Assembly: GCA_014799805.1 (NCBI GenBank)
Contig: JAAVHJ010000010.1
Coordinates: 110,652-174,651 of the forward strand
Source: Ruminococcus sp.
GTDB taxonomy: Bacteria > Bacillota > Clostridia > Oscillospirales > Ruminococcaceae
Direction: 5' to 3'
Length of the DNA: 64,000 nt
Shown: in pieces, positions 59,249 to 64,000 of the stretch
Layout: every line of letters starts with the position of its first letter
How positions within the stretch are numbered: the stretch's first letter is position 1
Program-made: the position numbers and the translations under genes
The notes under the pieces: generated by a model
The model's input: the letters and a program-made list of their open reading frames with translations, nothing else
Told to the model about the DNA's origin: nothing
Database searches by the model: none

Positions 59249-60402
59249 GCATTCACCTCTGGCAAAATTTCCTGATATACCTGATACAATAATTTTGCAC
59301 TTCTTTCCCAAGAAAATAATTTTGCTCTTGCAAGCCCCTGTATTTTTAAATTTTCTCTTAAATTTTTATCAATAAATAATGCATGCAAACCTTTTGCCAT
59401 AGAATCTATATTTTCTGGATTCACTATCACAGCATTTGTTCCCGTCACTTCTGGCAGAGAAGCCACCCCAGAAGTGAAAACAGGTGTTCCACATGCCATA
59501 GCCTCCAACGGCGGCATTCCGAACCCTTCATAAATAGACGGAAACACAAAAGCCAATGCACCACTCATCACAGCACATAAATCATTTTCCTCAAGATATT
59601 GCGTAAAAATCACATATTTTTCCAGATTTAATTCTGTTACTTTTTTAAAAATATTATCATAAAGCCAGCCCTTACCACCAGCAAGCACTAATTTTGCAGG
59701 ATTTTCATGCGATTTTACAAATAACGCATATGCCTGAATCAAACGCTCTAAATTTTTTCTTGGCTCAATCGTTCCCAAATATAAAAAATAATCTTGCATA
59801 ATTCCATATTTTTGGCAAACAGCCTTTATAAAATTTTTATTCTCAACTGGATAAAATTTTTTACCATCCACACCACAGGGAACAACTCTGATTTTATCTT
59901 CAAATTCAGCATAATATTTAATAATTTCAGATTTAGAAAATTCAGAATCCGTTACAATTCTGTCTGCTCTTTGCATAGATTTGACAAGTCCTAAATCTAA
60001 CATATGCCTTGTTCTGCTTCTGACAGTTTCTGGAAATGCTTTATAAACCATATCATGCACAGTGACAACAGTTTTTCCAGAAACGCCATAAGGCACAATA
60101 TAATTAAAAAAATGCGTCAGGGAATTATTTTTTCCAAAAAACCAATCATAATTAACTGGCAAAAAACTAGATAATATTCGATAGCCATAAGCTGAACAAA
60201 AAGCATGTTTTGCTGTCATATTTTTTGTTAAATAATAACTAATTTCCTGCTTATGCTTTTTTAAATCTTTCATTGCAAAATAATTCAATACAAAATCATG
60301 TTCTGGATATAATCTTGCCAAAGCTGTTACTTGTCCAGCTTCACAGCAGCCGATGCCTGTTTTTCTGCCTAATAATGGCAATGCATCAAATGCAATTCTC
60401 AC
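59245..60402 (-). CDS. Glycosyltransferase family 4 protein (first)
   Basis: The 385-residue protein belongs to the mannosyltransferase-like GT4 group: 'MRIAFDALPLLGRKTGIGCCE', 'VVTVHDMVYKAFPETVR', 'YFLYLGTIEPRKNLERLIQAYALF' and 'AFVFPSIYEGFGMPPLEAMACGTPVFTSGVASLPEV' with the E-x7-E motif. The 'EPRKN' and 'YEGFGMP' pattern is common in WbdA/MtfB-like mannosyl- or rhamnosyltransferases. It overlaps gmd upstream and the second transferase downstream by 4 nt each. Confidence 0.92.
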   Translation of the reverse strand: MRIAFDALPLLGRKTGIGCCEAGQVTALARLYPEHDFVLNYFAMKDLKKHKQEISYYLTKNMTAKHAFCSAYGYRILSSFLPVNYDWFFGKNNSLTHFFNYIVPYGVSGKTVVTVHDMVYKAFPETVRSRTRHMLDLGLVKSMQRADRIVTDSEFSKSEIIKYYAEFEDKIRVVPCGVDGKKFYPVENKNFIKAVCQKYGIMQDYFLYLGTIEPRKNLERLIQAYALFVKSHENPAKLVLAGGKGWLYDNIFKKVTELNLEKYVIFTQYLEENDLCAVMSGALAFVFPSIYEGFGMPPLEAMACGTPVFTSGVASLPEVTGTNAVIVNPENIDSMAKGLHALFIDKNLRENLKIQGLARAKLFSWERSAKLLYQVYQEILPEVNA

Positions 60403-61430
60403 AGATTTTTAACCTTGATTTCTTTCTGCACTAATTCTAAATCATGTGTTACCATGCGTTGGACTAATTCCGCAAAACAAATTTCACGTTGCCAATTTAA
60501 ATTTTTCTCTGCTTTTTCAGGATTTCCGAGCAAAATATCGACTTCGGCAGGTCTGAAAAATTTCTGATTAATTTTTACAATAATGTTACCAGTTTCTTTA
60601 TCTTTGCCGACTTCATCAACACCAGAACCCTCCCAGATAATAGTAATATCTACCGTTTTAAAAGCCTGTTCTACAAACTCTCTGACGGTTCTGGTTTCAT
60701 TTGTCGCAATCACATAATCATCTGGTTTCTCTTGCTGTAACATGAGCCACATAGCTTTGACATAATCTTTAGAATGTCCCCAGTCACGTTTAGAATCAAG
60801 ATTTCCTAATTCTACAAAATCCTGTACACCTAATTTAATACTTGCTACCGCATGGGAAATTTTTCTTGTTACAAATTCAAGTCCTCTGCGTTCTGATTCG
60901 TGATTAAATAAAATACCAGAACAAGCAAACATGCCATAACTTTCCCGATAATTCTTAGTAATCCAATGCCCATAGAGTTTAGCGACACCATAGGGACTAC
61001 GGGGATAAAACGGCGTTTTTTCAGTTTGAGGCATTTCCTGTACAAGTCCGAACATTTCCGAAGTAGACGCCTGATAGAATTTCGCCTCTGGTTTTACAGT
61101 GCGAATGGCTTCCAGCATATTTGTAACACCAAGGGCATCAATTTCAGCTGTTCCCAAAGGCGTATCCCAGCTTGTGGCAACAAAAGACTGTGCTGCAAGA
61201 TTATACACTTCATCTGCCTGAGAAATCCGCATTGCAGAAATCAAAGAAATCACATCTGTCATATCTGCATAAATTAATTTAATTTTATCTTTTAAATGTG
61301 AAATATTCCCATAATCAACAGTAGCCTTTCTTCTCCAGATGCCATAAACTTCATAGCCCTTTTCCAGTAATAATTCTGCCAGATAAGAACCGTCTTGTCC
61401 AGTAATCCCAGTAATTAATGCATGTTTCAT
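60399..61430 (-). CDS. gmd: GDP-mannose 4,6-dehydratase
   Basis: The 343-residue short-chain dehydrogenase converts GDP-mannose to GDP-4-keto-6-deoxy-mannose. Motifs are 'ALITGITGQDGSYLAELLLEKGYEVYGI', 'AAQSFVATSWDTPLGTAEIDALGVTNMLEAI', 'QASTSEMFG', the YxxxK in 'PRSPYGVAKLYGHWITKNYRE', and 'NHESERRGLEFVTRKI', all typical of Gmd. AAGGAG precedes the start. It lies between manC, which makes its substrate, and the transferases; rmd downstream uses its product. Confidence 0.96.
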   Translation of the reverse strand: MKHALITGITGQDGSYLAELLLEKGYEVYGIWRRKATVDYGNISHLKDKIKLIYADMTDVISLISAMRISQADEVYNLAAQSFVATSWDTPLGTAEIDALGVTNMLEAIRTVKPEAKFYQASTSEMFGLVQEMPQTEKTPFYPRSPYGVAKLYGHWITKNYRESYGMFACSGILFNHESERRGLEFVTRKISHAVASIKLGVQDFVELGNLDSKRDWGHSKDYVKAMWLMLQQEKPDDYVIATNETRTVREFVEQAFKTVDITIIWEGSGVDEVGKDKETGNIIVKINQKFFRPAEVDILLGNPEKAEKNLNWQREICFAELVQRMVTHDLELVQKEIKVKNL

Positions 61431-61460
61431 AAATAAAAATCTCCTTTTATAATTATAATA

Positions 61461-62531
61461 TTATAATAAATTAAATTTTTCTTGCTTTCTGATTTCAGCA
61501 AGAACTTTTTTAATATCTTGTGTACTGTTTTTATCACAAATTAATAATGCATCAGGTGTATCAACAATGACTAAATTATCTAATCCCAATAAAGCAATTG
61601 TTTTATTATCAGCACAGACAGTACAATTTCTGGTATCAACGCTGATAATATCGCCATCAAATAAATTGCCCTGATTATCCGTTGCATTAATACGTTCTAA
61701 TGCAAGCCAATTTCCCACATCGTCCCAGCCAAAGCTTGACGGAATTGTATAAATATTTTCTGCTTTTTCCATAATACCAAAATCAATAGATTCCGCTGGC
61801 AAGTCAGGAAAATTTTCAATTAATATTTTTTCAAAATTTTCAGTTCCATAAGCATTTGCAATTGGCTGTAAACCAGTATATAAATCAGGCATATATTTTT
61901 TAATATTATTTAAAATACTGGAAGCTTTCCAGATAAACATGCCACTATTCCAAAGATATTTTTTAGAATTTAAATAATTTTTTGCCGTTTCTAAATCAGG
62001 TTTTTCAACAAAGCATTCTACACCATAAATACCGTCCTGACTGCTGTCATGCAAATATTTAATATAGCCATAACCTGTTTCTGGATAAGTCGGCATAATG
62101 CCCAAAGTAATCAAATTTTCGCCTTTTTCTGCAAATGCAACAGCTTGTTTTAGTGTATTTAAATAAATTTCTTCTGCATGAATCAAATGGTCTGATGGTA
62201 ATACAAGCATCACAGCATCTTGATATTTTTTCTGAATCATACAACTTGCTAAACCAATACAAGGAGCTGTATTTTTGGGACAAGGTTCTGCGATAATATT
62301 TTCTTTTGGCAAATCTGGGAGCTGATTTTTTACTAAATATAAATATTCCTGATTAGTAATAATATAAATATCTTGTTTTGCTACAAGATTTTTCAAACGC
62401 CTGACAGTTTTTTGAATCATTGTTTCACCATCAGCCGTCAGAGATAAAAATTGCTTTGGATAATTCGCACGGCTTTTTGGCCAAAAGCGTTCTCCTTTTC
62501 CGCCAGCCATAATTACTGCAGTTAATTTCAT
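61461..62531 (-). CDS. manC: Mannose-1-phosphate guanylyltransferase
   Basis: The 356-residue nucleotidyltransferase makes GDP-mannose from mannose 1-phosphate and GTP. The signature is 'AVIMAGGKGERFWPKSRANYPKQFLSL', then 'VMLVLPSDHLI', 'GYGYIKYL', 'FVEKPDLETAKNYL', 'WNSGMFIWKASSIL' and 'FGWDDVGNWLAL'. It is the short, monofunctional type without the isomerase domain of AlgA/ManC fusions. Phosphomannomutase is not encoded in the window. The start overlaps the upstream transferase gene by 4 nt. Confidence 0.95.
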   Translation of the reverse strand: MKLTAVIMAGGKGERFWPKSRANYPKQFLSLTADGETMIQKTVRRLKNLVAKQDIYIITNQEYLYLVKNQLPDLPKENIIAEPCPKNTAPCIGLASCMIQKKYQDAVMLVLPSDHLIHAEEIYLNTLKQAVAFAEKGENLITLGIMPTYPETGYGYIKYLHDSSQDGIYGVECFVEKPDLETAKNYLNSKKYLWNSGMFIWKASSILNNIKKYMPDLYTGLQPIANAYGTENFEKILIENFPDLPAESIDFGIMEKAENIYTIPSSFGWDDVGNWLALERINATDNQGNLFDGDIISVDTRNCTVCADNKTIALLGLDNLVIVDTPDALLICDKNSTQDIKKVLAEIRKQEKFNLL

Positions 62532-63916
62532 ATCTTTTTCTCCTTTTTGTTCTGTTTATTTTTATTTTTAATAGATAATAGCTCTTCATTTGTTTTCTGT
62601 GTAGGAAAGAGCGTAATCTTAATTGTCATTAATATAATCTGAATATCCCGAAATAACGAATAATTTTCAATATACATCAAATCCATTTTTAATTTATCAT
62701 AAGGCGTTGTATCATAAACACCTGTTACTTGTGCATAGCCTGTTAATCCAGCTTTTACTTGCAATCTGAATTTAAATTCTGGGAATTGCTTTTCATATTC
62801 TTGGCATAATTCAGGGCGTTCAGGTCTGGGACCTACAACTGACATATCGCCTTTCAGAATATTAAATAACTGTGGCAATTCGTCTAATCTGCATTTTCTT
62901 AAAATTTTTCCAACAGGTGTAATTCTGGTATCATGATTTTCAGCAAGTTTTGCACCATGCAATTCTGCATTGGGAATCATACTTCTGAATTTATAAAGCA
63001 TAAATTCTTTTCCGTCTTGTGTCAGACGCTTTTGCCGATAGAAAACGGCTCCGCCATCACAAAGCTTGACTGCAATTGCACAAATCAGCATAATTGGCAA
63101 TGCGGGAATCAATGCGAATACACAAAACATCAAATCAAATATTCTTTTTAATAATTTCTGTTCAAACGTCAAGCCATAATTTCTGCATAATAACAAAGGC
63201 GTATCAAATAATCTTAAATCTTCTGCACCTCTTAGAATAATATCTGAAATTTCTGGCACAATATACGCTCTTAAATGCTTATCAAAACAAAATTTTACTA
63301 AATCATTTCTTAATTTTTCTGGTAAATCGCAAATAATCACACCATCATATTGCAAAATTTTTAATTTCATTTCTTCGTAATCTGTTTTGGCACTCACAGA
63401 TTCACAAATCATATATTTATCAACACGATAGCTCATTTTCATAACTAATCCTACCGCTGACGAACTGCCATAAACAATAACTAATTTTCTAGGCGGATAC
63501 AACGCAAAATATAATTTATGTGTGAAAAACGTCCAGCAACATAATACAATAAATTCCAATACTGTTAATTTCAACATGGGAGCAATTTCTGCAAAATGTC
63601 TTAAAATCACACTAATTTGCAAGTATGTGACTAAATTTCCCCCACAGACAGATAACATTTGTGATAATAAGGCATCTGTCTTTCTTAAATAACCGACTTT
63701 AAAAGCCCCATATATTTTAAAAAACAGGAACATCACAACGGCATAAATGCCAATGACAGCCCAGTTACCACGCCTAAAAAATGGCAATACCAGCCCATTC
63801 AGATAACTTTCATACCAGGTATCAGCAAATTGTAATGTTAATATTCCTAATAACAGCAAATCTGAAAAAAAGCCGATAATATGCTTGTATTGTTCCCGAT
63901 TGTGTTTCTTATACAA
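62528..63916 (-). CDS. Undecaprenyl-phosphate sugar phosphotransferase (polyprenyl glycosylphosphotransferase)
   Basis: The protein has about 462 residues. Four or five N-terminal membrane helices and a CoA-binding-like middle region precede the phosphoglycosyl transferase domain: 'KLLKRIFDLMFCVFALIPALPIM', 'GGAVFYRQKRLTQDGKEFMLYKFRSM', 'LRKCRLDELPQLFNILKGDMSVVGPRPERPEL' and 'RLQVKAGLTGYAQVTGVYDT'. It loads the first sugar phosphate onto undecaprenyl phosphate and so starts the glycan. Both candidate starts are TTG; 63916 is preferred because AAAGGG is then 8 nt upstream. It is first in the operon behind a consensus promoter. Confidence 0.92.
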   Translation of the reverse strand: MYKKHNREQYKHIIGFFSDLLLLGILTLQFADTWYESYLNGLVLPFFRRGNWAVIGIYAVVMFLFFKIYGAFKVGYLRKTDALLSQMLSVCGGNLVTYLQISVILRHFAEIAPMLKLTVLEFIVLCCWTFFTHKLYFALYPPRKLVIVYGSSSAVGLVMKMSYRVDKYMICESVSAKTDYEEMKLKILQYDGVIICDLPEKLRNDLVKFCFDKHLRAYIVPEISDIILRGAEDLRLFDTPLLLCRNYGLTFEQKLLKRIFDLMFCVFALIPALPIMLICAIAVKLCDGGAVFYRQKRLTQDGKEFMLYKFRSMIPNAELHGAKLAENHDTRITPVGKILRKCRLDELPQLFNILKGDMSVVGPRPERPELCQEYEKQFPEFKFRLQVKAGLTGYAQVTGVYDTTPYDKLKMDLMYIENYSLFRDIQIILMTIKITLFPTQKTNEELLSIKNKNKQNKKEKKI

Positions 63917-63968
63917 AATCAAAGCCCTTTCTTTGAAATTTCAATTTTTGATAAAGCACCTTATTATT

Positions 63969-63997
63969 ATTATAACAAACTAAAATAAAACTGTCAA
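63969..63997 (-). promoter_or_regulatory. Consensus promoter of the glycan operon
   Basis: On the minus strand TTGACA (63992-63997), 17 nt and TATAAT (63969-63974), about 50 nt before the first start codon. Confidence 0.82.
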
Positions 63998-64000
63998 TAG

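Overview
The window is low-GC DNA from a Gram-positive, spore-forming anaerobe of the Clostridia, most likely a Ruminococcus-like gut or rumen bacterium. The evidence is a sporulation gene set (yabP-yabQ-divIC, spoVAD-spoVAE, sipL-spoIVA), a GH94 cellobiose phosphorylase, secreted serpins carrying a dockerin-like calcium-binding motif, indolepyruvate:ferredoxin oxidoreductase genes, AGGAGG-type ribosome binding sites and many near-consensus TTGACA/TTGCAA-17-TATAAT promoters. The species cannot be fixed from the sequence. I saw no rRNA, tRNA, CRISPR array, transposase or integrase.

Layout. 0-4.5 kb (+): the 3' end of a secreted repeat protein, then a YtrA-type GntR regulator with an ABC ATPase and permease behind a consensus promoter and a palindromic operator. 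4.6-6.8 kb (-): yabP-yabQ-divIC-S1 protein with a sigma-E-like promoter, and an Rrf2/IscR-type regulator. 6.9-12.3 kb (-): three full serpins plus a serpin remnant. 12.3-18.8 kb (-): a zinc-ribbon protein, a tiny lipoprotein ORF, iscU and iscS, cellobiose phosphorylase and an aldose epimerase. 19-23 kb (+): YfhO membrane protein and homoserine kinase. 23-25.6 kb: two flavodoxin-like reductases, a nonsense-interrupted HxlR regulator, and a PadR-DUF2812 pair with three tandem operators. 25.8-27.2 kb (+): spoVAD-spoVAE. 27.2-33.1 kb (-): prfB, an SGNH hydrolase, a metallophosphatase, a DuOB-DUF488-DUF488 module attached to the end of aspartate kinase. 33.5-43.6 kb (+): a small membrane protein, a paaK-iorA-(three genes)-iorB-ACT operon, polyphosphate kinase and an AI-2E-type exporter. 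43.7-44.0 kb: four exact parS-like palindromes at 70-bp spacing. 44-47 kb (-): three peptidoglycan-binding or proline-rich proteins. 47.1-49.3 kb (+): two membrane proteins and an ADP-ribosylglycohydrolase. 49.4-50.9 kb: a replication-initiator-like gene with an elaborately folded leader and a structured non-coding tail. 50.9-64 kb (-): DUF896, deoD, a flippase, sipL-spoIVA, and a GDP-mannose-derived (probably GDP-rhamnose) glycan operon.

The genes form several working units. Cellobiose phosphorylase and the epimerase handle cellulose-derived sugars. The serpins probably protect surface or secreted enzymes from proteases. paaK/iorAB handle aryl-CoA formation from aromatic amino-acid-derived keto acids. 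wbaP-like/manC/gmd/GT/GT/rmd builds a deoxy-hexose surface glycan. The sporulation genes cover coat assembly and dipicolinate uptake.

The observations most worth following are the parS-like array, the rep-like gene with its attenuator-like leader, the DUF488/DUF488/DuOB module behind lysC, and the serpin array with diversified reactive loops and an inserted PrcB-like domain.
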